A DNA stretch of 64,000 bases. Origin: Termitomyces sp. T153. Its lineage: Eukaryota > Basidiomycota > Agaricomycetes > Agaricales > Lyophyllaceae. A program made the position numbers and the translations under genes. The notes under the pieces are model-generated. The model did not search any database and was not told the origin of the DNA. It saw only the letters and a program-made list of their open reading frames with translations. Positions 1 through 11,235 of this stretch are shown piece after piece; the first letter of the stretch is position 1, and each line of letters starts with the position of its first letter. The stretch lies in assembly GCA_018296165.2 (NCBI GenBank), contig JACKQL020000012.1:558001-622000 (forward strand), given 5' to 3'.

Positions 1-436
1 GAGTGCTCACCCTTAGTGTTCAGACACGGTGGTGTATCAATGGCTAAGGGTAGCTTTTGGCACGAAATGTTGTAGCTGAAATGAAATAAGGTTTGACGTG
101 AATAGCAAAACAAAAGAAAGCGGATGATATACAGCGGTAGCCACTAGTGTATTGAAAAAAGGAAATTCCATCAAGTATTGTTTGAGGCGTCCCGCGAAGT
201 CCTAGCTCTACAATCTTGATTCCAACTAGTAGGTAGAATATGTTGATTTTATTCTGCTAAAAGCCGCCGCCTGAGCCCAGCCCAGCCCAGCCAGAGCCAG
301 GCCGCCATTGGAGGCTCAGGCTTGGTCCGGAGTTTGGTTGAGCCAGGGCCTTCTCAAGCTAGGCCAACGCCAGGACTTTTGAGCCAAGCCGGGCCAGAAC
401 ATCGCTAGATAGGATAATGCATTACATGGTACTAGT
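1..436. other. Intergenic left edge
   Basis: No coding signal was found between the window edge and the stop codon of the patatin-like gene. Around 268-300 there is a short run of GCCCA-type pentamers followed by GC-rich sequence; it is too short to call a satellite. The 3' UTR of the minus-strand patatin-like gene presumably lies here. Confidence 0.5.
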
Positions 437-1648
437 CTACTGTAATAATGAATTGATCAGCTGGTCAAGGTTGGTCGTAATTTCAGACAAATATTCATTT
501 GTCCTCTGCTCCACTTCAAGATTTCCTGTGTCATCTCTCCTCCACTCATAATGTGACACATCTTCCAGTCTATTCCCCACATCAAAACGAAAGTAGTGAT
601 CTTGTCCATAATACCATTTCAGTCCTGCAGCAATATGCTTTCCCTCCTCCGAAACCTTTTCCATTTCTTCAAATAGTTTCTCTGGTGGAACACGCTCGTT
701 CCTGTTGACATGGGTCGAAGGGTTCCCACTCCCAATGTGGGTTATGACACAGACCTTGGGAATGTTAGACTCAGAGAGAAGCTGGATGATGTCAATAGGT
801 GTATTGCCTCCACCAACAAATTCAATACCACCAATTTTGATAGACCTGAATAGAATAGGTAGAGCAGTAGTGGCACGCGAAGCTTCCCAGATCCTGCAAT
901 CTGGGGAATTCTCAAGAAGGCTTTGAGTGGAGCAGAACACTTGTGCCGTTGGTCTTTCATTGTTAGGTTGTATAGCACCTGCACACACCAAGCTACGACC
1001 ATTTAGATCATTCATTTTGTCGAGAGACTGATGAGGAGTCAAAGGGACCCACTTGTTACAAGCCGACTGATTAGGATCATTAGATGGGTTACACCGCATG
1101 CGAGCTTCACCTCTTCCATGTCGAGAAACCATCCGCTTCATCGTAGCTGTAATCGTTCTCGCTTCGTCACCCTCACATGTGGAAATGATGTCCTTGACTG
1201 CAGCTTCGAGCGCCTTGGCTTTCAACAGACCACGTCCTGGCAAGAATTTCGTCGCAGTAAAGACTTTTTCTGCGAACAAGGTGTAATGTTCAATAGCTTG
1301 CGACACTGACATGCGTAAGCGTCCAAGCATGATTGCAATGATCCTGTTCATGGATTGAGTATATCATGATAGAATACTTAGTAGAATGTGATGGTTCAAC
1401 AAACCCTCCAGTACCCGAACCAACAATGCACTCGAAGTAATCACATGGAAAGGGTTCCTCCGCTAGCCTTTTGTTCTCTTGAATTTTTTCCATTATTTTT
1501 TTCAATATGAAAAGCTCAGAGAGTCCGTGGACAACGCCGTTATCTGTGTGTCAATAAAGTAAGTAAATGGCGGAGTTCTTGAGAACACGCAAGAAAAAAT
1601 ACCAAGAAGAAGCACTTGTAGCCGCTGAGGTCTCGACTCACCCGTCAT
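437..1648 (-). CDS. Patatin-like phospholipase domain protein, predicted catalytically inactive
   Basis: Model on the minus strand: exons 1603-1648, 1405-1543 and 437-1343, giving 363 aa. A 60-nt stretch (993-1052) with intron-like ends keeps the frame and is probably also spliced, giving 343 aa. The order of patatin features is visible: a degraded oxyanion-loop motif (D-N-G-V-V-H-G, residues 16-22, instead of DGGGxRG), the CDYF strand, then the elbow G-S-G-T-G-G at residues 57-62 followed by IIAIMLGRLRM, and the conserved EASRATTA helix. Active enzymes have Ser where this protein has Gly59, and the catalytic Asp of the DG(G/A) motif is Gly (FVGGG). I see no NB-ARC or TPR part, so this is a stand-alone domain related to the N-terminus of the NLR at 33-38 kb. 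It might bind lipid or act as an NLR-associated domain. The family call is firm; any biochemical role is inference. Confidence 0.82.
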
Positions 1649-2301
1649 GATCTTTGAGGTCGGAATGGATACACCAAACAGGTATGATACAAATCGAAAT
1701 CGGAGACCGTCGACAGTGAAGGCGTCAAACATGCAACGCTTGGCTGGAGAGTGGTCACTGGCAGGCTGGTCTCATGAGAATGAATCTGTCAAACTTGCTG
1801 ACACTGGCAGGTCTTCCGTTGATTCTGATACCTTGGCATTGATATTCTGATGTTCAATGATCCCGAGCCTACCACATTGTCAGATCCCCAACTAATGGAA
1901 ATTTGCACAGACTTGCCACTGTCATTTCATAGTGATAATCACAAAAACCTTGGTAACACAAGTTGATAAAAGACAGATTAATTGAGCCAGAAACAATATG
2001 ACGATAGTTATAGAGAATGACACGTTAATAATTACCATTTGAGTTCTGATTTGGCCGTTTGTCCGTCCAATCAGCCAGCGCTCATTACACACCTTTCAAA
2101 TCTGACCAATCGGTGTAGTGAACCCTGAGAACCGTCGCGACTGAGGGTTGAGCAGGAACTGTAGCCACCTATTTCCTTGAATACAGAAGCCGCAATCTAT
2201 TCGCCATCACTAATCCGCACAAACACGTAAGTCGCCATCTACAAGCTCTCGATTTAATTTCAAACCTTTGAAGTCTATCTAGTACGTTGCCCTTTGCTAT
2301 C
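1649..2301. other. Divergent intergenic region between patatin-like gene and DUF6535 gene A
   Basis: This 650-bp stretch separates two genes transcribed away from each other and should hold both promoters. CpG is still moderately present here, and it falls away just inside the DUF6535 gene. I recognise no RNA gene or repeat. Confidence 0.45.
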
Positions 2302-4743
2302 ATGGAAGAATCTCCCAATGGCCAGAACGACCAAAAGGCGACCAAATTCTGGTCTATATACACCTCTCATGCGGACAAACATGATAAGACCTTGACAGAC
2401 ACATGGAAAGGTGACCTAGACGGTGTCATGATATTTGTAAGCTCTACACGCCATCTGACTCACAGTGTATGCCGACTTGATGTTGACAAGGCAGGCCTCT
2501 TTTCGGCAACGGTTACAGCATTCATTATTGAAAGCCAAAAGCAACTCATGCAAGATCCAAATGATGTTACCAAGGGGCTTCTCCAGCAAATCCTAGCCGT
2601 ACAACTTGTTGCGGCTTCTTTAAACCAGTCCATGATACCATTGCCTTCTGACGTCACAACTGCCCCCCCCTTTCATCCTTCTGGCTTGGCCATAGCAGTC
2701 AATGTCCTTTGGTTCTCAAGTCTAACAATCAGTCTCGTATCAGCTCTATGGGTAACAGTGCTCCAACAGTGGATTAGAGCCTACCTGCTCAAAGTCCAGC
2801 AGGAAATTGATCCTGTACGTCGGGGTAAACGAAGAATACTTCTATGGCCAACACTAGTTAATTGGAATATGGAAGATGTGGTGGAATATATTCCACTGTT
2901 GCTTCATATATCTTTAATCCTCTTCTTTGCAGGATTATGTCTTTTCTTGGGGGCGTTAAACCACTCAGTGACAATTGCAGCAGCATCAATCTCTGGTGGC
3001 TTTGTATTAGTCTATATTTGGATCACAACTGTCAACTTCCGTAATCCATCCTCACCTATAGGAACACCGATGTCACTCTTGTTTTGGAACCTTGGATATC
3101 GATGGATCCCAATACTCCTTTCATATCTCACATGTAGGAGACCAGCTTTATCACATTTTGGCACACAGAAGACTATCTTGCAAGGTGAAGTTGAACACAA
3201 GGTTAATGATGATAACCTTTCTCAGGCCCTTGAATGGGCATATGATTCTGTCAAAACAGCCTCAGATGAAACAGAAATTATGAAATTTCTGGATTGCATC
3301 CCTAGTTTTCTAAAATTATCAAAGGGACCAGCAGCTTGGAATAAAGTTTTTGCTGAAAAAAGTCAGAAGATTGAACAACATGTTCATGATGTTCTGGCAT
3401 TATCCTCATCTTTTGATGTCAGTACAAAGATCTGTATCAATGCAATATTTGCAATTGTTACAAAAGATGTGTTTCAATTAAAACACCTGTATTATTCCCC
3501 ACATCTATCTTCCTTTCGCAGGTTGTTTTTCCAATTTGCTGAGAACAGTTATGAACAGTATAAAGACAATTCTTACATCTTATCTTTCAAGGCAATTTGC
3601 ACCGCTGGGCTGTGCATCCAGCGATCACCTGCAAACCCTAGCCCTTCTGGTGCAGGCATAAATAATCATATCTCTAGACTTGATGGACCTTCAGCTAGAG
3701 CAGCTGATGAAGTACTTCAGGAACTTGATTTTCACAGGCAGAGGCTTGAGGTTGAACTGATGAAAGACAATTATGTTAAAGATACTGTGAGAAAGGCACT
3801 CTTTGACTATCTTGAGAAGTTAAAATTAGCCTCTGATCGGCTGACTTCTTGCATGATTACTTTGCAAAAGAACCTTGACAATGATGGTCAACTGGGTTTG
3901 CCTGATTCACTGTACTCATGGTATCAGTCCATCCCACAACCAATTAATCACTCCAGTAAATTATCCTTCCTGGAAATTCAGCAGGACAAGACTAGAGATG
4001 AGTATCCCATATATGCTCTTCATGTCATGACATTTATGCGGAATACTGGTGTTTACCCAATGCTTCTGGATTTTGTGACTCCCCCAGCACCTATTCTGAT
4101 GCTGTCCTGGTGCAGAAAATTGTTTTCTGATTCTACACCAGAAGAGCACAATCTCACATGTTTGCATCGAGAACTCCATCCTATAGCACTTGCATTAGAT
4201 TTCCTTGGTATCCAAGCTCCTCAATACAACCCCTTTGATGCTTTACTACCTATTCACTTGCCACAATCACAATTGAGGCAGTCACCATTACTTCCAAGCA
4301 TGATGATGAAACGGCCTTTTTCTCTGTACTTCTCAGTTTTATATGAGATCCTTTCTCTTTCACCTGCTTCTACCATTGCACTCTATGAGATTGTGTCTCA
4401 TACATATAATCTCAAGAAGTCAAGACATGCTGAGCTTGAAGGGTTACAAGAGATCATCACTACTACACTCAAGACTCTTTATCCACCACATGGTCAAACT
4501 CCTGATCAGGCCTGTGTCAAAGATGAAGTAAGACCTTTTTTCATTGGTGTCCTTCGCATGATATATATTTGGATCAAAGGTACTACTGAAATGGAAGACA
4601 TGAACAACAGGTTCTGCCCATTTTCAAAAAAGAATATTGCACATCTTGTTAATGATGCCAAATTCATGGGGTCATTGATGAATCAAGAGTTGACCAAATG
4701 GGCACTTGATGAAACATACTTTGAATTCATGGAAGCGAAATAA
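2302..4743 (+). CDS. DUF6535 domain membrane protein A
   Basis: Two exons, 2302-2436 and 2491-4743, giving 795 aa. The 54-nt intron (GTAAGC...ACAAG) contains no stop and keeps the frame, so a naive ORF call retains it; removing it restores the family core GDLDGVMIF-AGLFSATVTAF. The first ATG in frame is 2302; the apparent upstream start is a TTG. Family hallmarks are the W-KxDLD segment, AGLFSA..TAFIIES, a FHPSGLAIAVNVLWF..LTISLV hydrophobic segment, and two more hydrophobic segments at about residues 185-235, so it should be an integral membrane protein. The remainder is a long helical region. DUF6535 has no known function. A second copy lies at 11,236-13,814. This copy sits in a CpG-depleted block yet is still fully open, which argues that it is or recently was functional. 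Confidence 0.85.
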   Translation: MEESPNGQNDQKATKFWSIYTSHADKHDKTLTDTWKGDLDGVMIFVSSTRHLTHSVCRLDVDKAGLFSATVTAFIIESQKQLMQDPNDVTKGLLQQILAVQLVAASLNQSMIPLPSDVTTAPPFHPSGLAIAVNVLWFSSLTISLVSALWVTVLQQWIRAYLLKVQQEIDPVRRGKRRILLWPTLVNWNMEDVVEYIPLLLHISLILFFAGLCLFLGALNHSVTIAAASISGGFVLVYIWITTVNFRNPSSPIGTPMSLLFWNLGYRWIPILLSYLTCRRPALSHFGTQKTILQGEVEHKVNDDNLSQALEWAYDSVKTASDETEIMKFLDCIPSFLKLSKGPAAWNKVFAEKSQKIEQHVHDVLALSSSFDVSTKICINAIFAIVTKDVFQLKHLYYSPHLSSFRRLFFQFAENSYEQYKDNSYILSFKAICTAGLCIQRSPANPSPSGAGINNHISRLDGPSARAADEVLQELDFHRQRLEVELMKDNYVKDTVRKALFDYLEKLKLASDRLTSCMITLQKNLDNDGQLGLPDSLYSWYQSIPQPINHSSKLSFLEIQQDKTRDEYPIYALHVMTFMRNTGVYPMLLDFVTPPAPILMLSWCRKLFSDSTPEEHNLTCLHRELHPIALALDFLGIQAPQYNPFDALLPIHLPQSQLRQSPLLPSMMMKRPFSLYFSVLYEILSLSPASTIALYEIVSHTYNLKKSRHAELEGLQEIITTTLKTLYPPHGQTPDQACVKDEVRPFFIGVLRMIYIWIKGTTEMEDMNNRFCPFSKKNIAHLVNDAKFMGSLMNQELTKWALDETYFEFMEAK

Positions 4744-5379
4744 AGTCAAATATGTGTGACTGAGGAAGTTGGTCTTTATTTTTCTCCCAATACTCTTGAA
4801 ATACATACCATACTCAGTATATGCAGTTTTTCAAAGGCCTTTAGGAGTTTACTTTCTGTACTTACATACAGCTTTTTTTCACTCTGAATCAATTTCATTG
4901 CTGATCTGACATGGCAAGAAGTGGTAAGACAAGCAGTCCCTGTGGCTAAGATATATTGAATGGCTATGGAGGATGAGATATCTGAGCCTAGTGAGTTTAA
5001 TTATTTGCAGGACACATGAGTGTATACAACAAAATGTCATCCTACATGATTCAATATCCCAGACAAATCTGAAATTTGCCTGATAGCCTTGCATGATAAG
5101 TATGCAAGAAGAGTACCACCTTTGAAGCTAGGCAAGGACAAGTGAAGTCCTTGGCCTTAAGCAGGGAAGGGGAAGGTTTGGCCTTGCAAGCTGACAGAAG
5201 ATGACATTTCACATCTTTGACAGCAGTGATATGACAAGTTTTAGGACATTGTCAATGGTATGAAGGGGGAACTTCTTCCATGATGCAAGATCAACCATGA
5301 GGAAAATCTCATAGACAAGACCAAGTGCTACTCATAATTCATGCTGAGGTGTCCCAAATCACTTCAGCAGCAGTTATGG
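4744..5379. other. AT-rich, CpG-free spacer
   Basis: No gene seen. The sequence is almost devoid of CpG and looks like decayed repeat; it leads into the Ty3 pol relic. Confidence 0.4.
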
Positions 5380-6310
5380 GAAAAATTGGCTGCTATGTGC
5401 ATGTGAAGTGGTGGGAACCTTGTGCAGCTGACCAGGCTGCACTACTATTATGCATTACTAATCAGGATGACTCCTTGCAGACAGCATTGGATGCTTGACA
5501 ATGCAATGATAATATGGCTAAGGATGTTACACCCTTATTTGATCAGGAGGTCATTTGGGAGGATGTGGTTCATGCACCTATAAGGTTGAAAATTGACCTT
5601 ACAGATGCATATAAGCAGGTCAGGATACATACTACTGATGTACCAAAAACAGCATTTATGACCATTACTGGTACATTTTGCAGTAATATCATGCAGATTG
5701 GCAATTGTAATGTGCCAGTGACATTCCAACATCTGATGATATCCATCTTCTAAGACACATCATTGAAAAGTGGATGCATGTATACTTAGATGATATTTTC
5801 ATCTTCTCAGATTAAATTGAGGAGCATGAAGAGCACCTCAGAGTAGTTTTTGAAAGACTATGCAAAAACAAGCTCTACAAATGGAAGAAGTGTGGGCTAC
5901 ATGCTGAGCACATGAAGTGCCTCAGGCATGTCATTGATTCACAAAGTATACACCCTGATATGGATAAGTTGAATGGAATCCAGGAGTGGTGTACTCCTAG
6001 AACCTACAATAATATCCAGCAATTTGTTAGTCTGACAAACTACATTAGGAACTTTCTGCCTGATATTTCTGCATACACAGGGCCATTGATGGCCATGATG
6101 AAGAACAGGTTGCCATTTCACTGGCACCCCATTCACTAACATTGCTTTGACATGATCAAAGAGATCTGTGCTAAAACACCTATAATGGATCCCTGACCAT
6201 GAGGATCCTATATGTTTTATATGTGACACCTCAGGACAGGTGTTGGAGGAATGTATGATCAGGGACCAAGCTGATGCAAAAATATTGTACCTCAAGATGC
6301 AGTGTAATGT
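5380..6310 (+). mobile_element. Decayed Ty3/gypsy pol fragment (RT to RNase H connector)
   Basis: Conceptual translation in shifting frames gives Ty3-type reverse transcriptase blocks in the correct order: KIDLTDAYKQVR, TAFMTITGTF, a GDCNAPATFQ-like block (here GNCNVPVTFQ), YLDDIFIFSD near 5785, an EEHEEHLRVVFERL helix, then FVSLTNYIRNFLPDISAYTGPL of the RT-RNase H connector near 6020-6110. Frameshifts and stops break it repeatedly. No LTRs were found. It is a dead fragment, strongly CpG-depleted. Confidence 0.8.
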
Positions 6311-6639
6311 GTTGATGATGTCATACCAAGGGTGAGCCCCAAAAATGTATACTTCAATTTCTTTGATGGCTCAAGTTCTGTCTAGATACAGACTATCTGA
6401 AGGCTCTCCTTCAGAAGCAGGTGGTTTTTTCCTCCTAATTTCTTAGCTGTCTTGTTTAATTATTCATAAGCCAGCTGGGTTTATGTCTCTGACATCTTCT
6501 GAAATTGTCTTAATAAATGCTGAGGGACCTGCTGTGTGTAAGCCCAATATTGATTCCACTCATAAACAAACAGAGATGCAGGCCCTGTGAGGAGCTTCTT
6601 CCTCACTCCTCAGCAGTGTAATCACTATTGAAGAATCAC

Positions 6640-8200
6640 TCTGCTCTCCCACAGCCTCTGGAAAGGATTTCAACCCTTCTACTCACAGCATGGTAGGTGC
6701 CTGCAAGGGGTTCTTCTCCTTGCATGTTGCCCCCATTGCACCCTCTGGCCTTACCATTGAGTACATTTGAGTAGAGGGCACTTGAGTGCCCTCCATCATG
6801 GAGCTCATCCAACCACCCAAGAGTGGCCAAACAGGAGTAACTGCTGGCAGTCCTCCTGGCATCACTCCACTTTCTCTCCCCACACCATGGTGTGATGTGG
6901 CAACATCCACTGGTTCATGTGGAGCAGTTTGCACTATTCCATCAAACCCTGGTTCAGACCTGGGCCCAAACACCTGACCTTCCATGGTCACTACTGTGCT
7001 CATTGTGGAAGGTATACATTAAAATTTTAATGTTCTGATTGTATTCATAGCAGTGAACTTCCTTTCTTAGAAGTTTGGCTTCTAGCTCTGCAAACAAGTC
7101 CATGCTTGTTTGACTTAAAAAAATGTAATGTTTCTGTTATGGGTTCATGCAGCTTACAGTTCACACCTTGCAAGTCAAAACCAGTCAATTGGTCTAGTCT
7201 ATGAAGCATGAAGTAAGGCACTGCCTTATGTACTTATGATATGAGTATTTAAAAGTAGCATCATGTGATGCTACCTAATAATAATATAAATAAATATCAT
7301 ATGATTATGTTACTGAGGGGTAATGGGCACTCAATTACAATGTTAGAGGGTATCTGCTCCAAAAAACACTTACAAATTGTGATTTTGTTGGGAAATATAG
7401 CCATGTTTTAAGTGTGGTCCAGCAAGGCATCATAGAAGCCTTGCACTCCCTCTTCAATTGCATATATCATGTCATAGAACATGTCACAAGCATCCTGCAT
7501 TGTTGAGGGCTGTAAAAACCAATTTTACAGTCTGAGGATCACATCCTCAAACCTCCAGTCAGACTGTGTCCTGTTGACATAGATTACATGATACAGGCAC
7601 CACTTTGGCCCTCCCATGGCTAGAAAGTCCCTAAGGGTAAGGACTTTCTCATGTTCATCCCCATCTCCACCATACTTGGGCTACTGCATAAAATATGCAG
7701 ATACTCATGAGCCAGTCCTCAAGTTCACTGAACTTGGCTGACCTGGAATAGAGAGTGATTGTCTTGTACAGATCACTCTTCCTAGGCTTGAGTCAATCTA
7801 GAATTACCAGTCAGACCACAAGCAACTGCTCCATCACTACCCTTAGACAATTGTGCAGGCAAGCCATCTACAATGGTTGTGAAGGCATTGGTAACCTCTG
7901 CAGCTGTTTTTCAGGAAAAGATGTAGTTCTCCTCCTTTCAGCTCTATGTCCCACAGGTGTGGGATCTACATCTTTATCCCTGTCATCATATGGAGGACCA
8001 TCTGATCCTTCTGGATTTGGAGGGCCCCCACCTGGGGGGTGGTGATGGCCCTCAACCTGGATAGGGTAGTTCCCATCTGTGAGGAGAACAAACACTCCAC
8101 AAGTAAACCTGGCTAGAGCAAGCAGGCACAAGCAACAAGCAAGTATCAAAGGAGCAGAATAGTGGCTAAGAGGCAGGCAAGGGGCAAGCACAGCAAGCTG
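6640..8200 (-). mobile_element. Decayed Ty3/gypsy gag relic
   Basis: On the minus strand, 7380-7640 reads as a Ty3-type capsid segment with the blocks SDWRFEDVILRL, QPSTMQDACDMFYDM and EEGVQGFYDALLDH, interrupted by TAA codons. Further upstream on that strand (7870-8190) lies a Pro/Gly/Asp-rich stretch typical of the region before the capsid core. It faces the opposite way to the pol fragment at 5.4-6.3 kb, so the two are separate insertions. The segment below 7000 is assigned only by position. Confidence 0.6.
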
Positions 8201-10340
8201 AGCAAGATAGTGATGCTGGTGTTCTCACAATCAGTTCACTGATCAGTTGAAGGATATTCTATCCTTACAACTGGCTTATATACTACATCCATGGCTATAC
8301 TATGACTAATACTATATGTGGTAAGTGGCCTGGGTATGCTAAGCAGTAATGACTATCAATACATCAAAAGGAGAAATAGAGTCCAATGACTATGAAGGGC
8401 TGACTAATACTGACTGGAGGGTGCAGGAGCTCAGTGGCCTGGTCAGTTGGATATGCTAAAGATGATGCTATACCTATGACTAAGGCTGGATAGAGTTGAA
8501 GTTACCTGTAAAGGAGTCATCCCCTTATACTATCCAGGTCCTCCAGCACCTCCTCCTGTGACTGGTGGTCCCTAATGTGGCATTGGGGGTAGTGTGGAGT
8601 CATATTCACTCCTAGGCAACCTCCATCCTGGGTCTCCATGACCTCCCACCAGATGAAAGACTGACTCAGAGGGTTGCTCCCTCCTTGGTCAGTCTGCCCA
8701 TAATGCACTGCAGGGCTAGTCCCAGTCCCAGCATGCACATCTTCCACTAGGGAGTGAGGTTGCTGTACCTATCCCTAAAATAAAAGTTGTTTGCCAAAAG
8801 CCTGCTATCCAGAGTTGTTTTTCAGAGTTGTTTCATGCTGAAACCTTGAGTCAATAATAATGATGGTATGTTCCTTCATCAAGTATGCTTACATTGCCAA
8901 TGCTGTTTACCTCAATTACCTCAATCACTGGAGATTGATGAATCAAATCTGGTTGTTGATGCAGACAATCATGTACTGTGTCCATACTGCCATACCATGC
9001 ATTAATGTTGGAAAAGCTGAACTTGCAAACTGGGAGAAAATACACAAGGCAGCAAAAAATATGCTAAAAACTTGAGAAAAAAAAATTGAACACTGCTCAG
9101 GCCATCACTAAGCCTCAAATCAAATCCAAGTAGCCCTTAAAAAGATCTAACCCAATATCTTTTATTCTATTTTTGCACCCCCTTGGTCTCCCCACAACCT
9201 CATTGTTAGACTTGTTTGCCCTCTGAAACTGGATTGTTTTAGTGAGGATTAAAGGGCAATTTCATTTAAGAAATTGGGTAACAGGTATGTTTGGGTCAGG
9301 GAGACATGTGGCATCTGGATCTAGCAAGTTTGACATGTTTTTTGTGATCATTGAGTGTTTGTCAATTTTCTGGGACTTTGCACATAGATTTCACAATTCT
9401 TTCCACAATGCGGAAATTTCTGTCCTTGTCACAGCATCCATAGGTCACTGCCAAAACCAATATTTCATCTAATTGGTCACAAGTCACAGGTGGTTGCCAA
9501 AGTGATCAAAATGTACAGTATTAGGCAAGGGGTGCAGGATCAATTAATTATGGACATGGTCAATATGACATACCCCCACCCTCCCCTCCCAAATAAGGAC
9601 ATTGTTGTTGTATATGTGGCTGCATGGCAAAGCCAGCATCTGATGTTCAGCCCTTCACAGCATCCACAAAAATTACCTCAAGTTGACCTAAGCCCTGTCA
9701 GACTCACAATGTGACAACCTTGCAAAAACCCTTTATTAACCATGTTATTGGACACACATTTCACTGCAATTATCCTATCAGCATGGCCTGCTAACACTGT
9801 ACATAGTGTACCATCTCAGGTCCAATCTCTCAGTGTCTATAATTGTTTCTTGTCTAATAATCATCTCCCTCTTGAGAAACTTGACCCAAACAGATATCAA
9901 CATGTTCTTTGTACTTTATGTCTTTGATTTATCAAGCACGGTAGTGATAATACCACTAATATTGCCTTGAGTCAACATAAGCGAAGCCAGAAGTGCAAAA
10001 TTGGGCTTGCTGGTGCGTTGTAGTCCAAATCTTGATTGTATCATCTACTGACCATCACTCTTTCTCTGTCATCCGAACCGAATCCTTGAGGGATCGATAA
10101 TAATACATTTACACCATCTACTGCAGAGCTCTCCGACCCGCCTCGTCCCGCAGAGTGTTCTGGGTGTCGTCCATCACTGTGAAGTTATGCCGAACACTGC
10201 CATCAACCTGCCGCTTCGGATGCCGTGATGTTGCTGTGATGTGGTCTGCTATGATTAGTCCAAATTAGAAATCGTATCTAATGTCCAACATTGTCCGATT
10301 TCACACCCCTTGGTATTAGGTGCTCTGAACACAAAAAACT
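8201..10340. other. No gene recognised; CpG-poor repeat-like sequence ending near 9.95 kb
   Basis: Only short ORFs without recognisable motifs occur here. CpG stays very low up to about 9,940 and then rises abruptly, which marks the right border of the first depleted block. Confidence 0.4.
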
Positions 10341-10350
10341 ATGCGTGGAG

Positions 10351-10358
10351 TATAAAAG
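10351..10358 (+). promoter_or_regulatory. Candidate TATA box
   Basis: TATAAAAG stands in a CpG-containing context about 880 bp upstream of the ATG of DUF6535 gene B and before a pyrimidine-rich tract. It could be that gene's promoter with a long leader, or the remnant of an LTR promoter. Position and motif only. Confidence 0.3.
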
Positions 10359-10546
10359 TAACGCGTAAATAATGATTCGGGCAATGTGAAGAGGGGGTTG
10401 CCCGGGGTTAATTCGGGTGACGCCTTGATCTCCGCGCACCCTTCACAAATATCACATCCTTACTGTCCGTTCTCTTTGTCTTTCATTTCCTTTATTCCAT
10501 TGTCTTCAATTTACTATATACCTGCGGGCAGCGGTGTCGACAAACC

Positions 10547-10619
10547 CATCGTCTCACACTGCGCTCGCAGGTAAGTCAGTTACATTTACTCTTGACATCG
10601 TCTCACACTGCGCTCGCAG
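10547..10619 (+). repeat. 24-bp direct repeat flanking 25 nt, with AG|GT junction
   Basis: A 24-bp sequence ending in GCTCGCAG occurs at 10547-10570 and again at 10596-10619. The first copy is followed directly by GTAAGT, and the second ends in CAG. The segment 10571-10619 (49 nt) therefore has the form of a short intron whose acceptor was supplied by the duplication. Confidence 0.6.
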
Positions 10620-11235
10620 ATCGTAGATTAGACACCCACAATACGTCACGCGTCATCGTCGCTTTAGATCCCCTCCCGCCATCCCTATTCCATATGCATT
10701 GCATTCTACTTTACCTTTTACATACTCGTACCTTATTCAGTCCTCATGGTGTTAGCTTGAGTTTCGGCCCCCTCCTCCCCTCTCTCAGGAGGCGGGAACC
10801 GGCGCTCGAGAACTCTCTAGGACTCAAGAAATAACATCCCTTCCCGCAAGCACTCGAAAGACACCTTGAGTTCCGACTTTCATTCTCTCCGTTTCATTTA
10901 CTCAGTTTCACTCCTTTTCTTACTTCAATTTCACTCGCTCCTTCAACAGCATCGAATTAATAGCTGGTATAAGGCACGGAATCATGTGATCGCGACTGAT
11001 CAGCAGGAAACGCGTTCCGCATTCATTCCGTGCCTCCCTTCAGCGGACTTTCACAAGAAGCAAATACCAAATCACGTGTTTTGCCGAAACGCTGACTAAA
11101 CATCTTGTGGCCACTGCCCTGTCATCACAAGTATAACCACTCCGCCAGCCCGAGTGAGTATGAGAAACTAGTCCTTGTCCAGCCTGCTCAAAGGTGTGAA
11201 TGTTCACAGATTGACCGATCTTTAGAATCTTGGTC

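Noticed and set aside
266..300. GCCCA-type repeats at the left edge as telomere or satellite
   Set aside because: Only a few imperfect units; not a telomeric sequence.
9490..9927. Two short plus-strand ORFs as a gene
   Set aside because: No motif, CpG-free decayed context, frames broken by stops.
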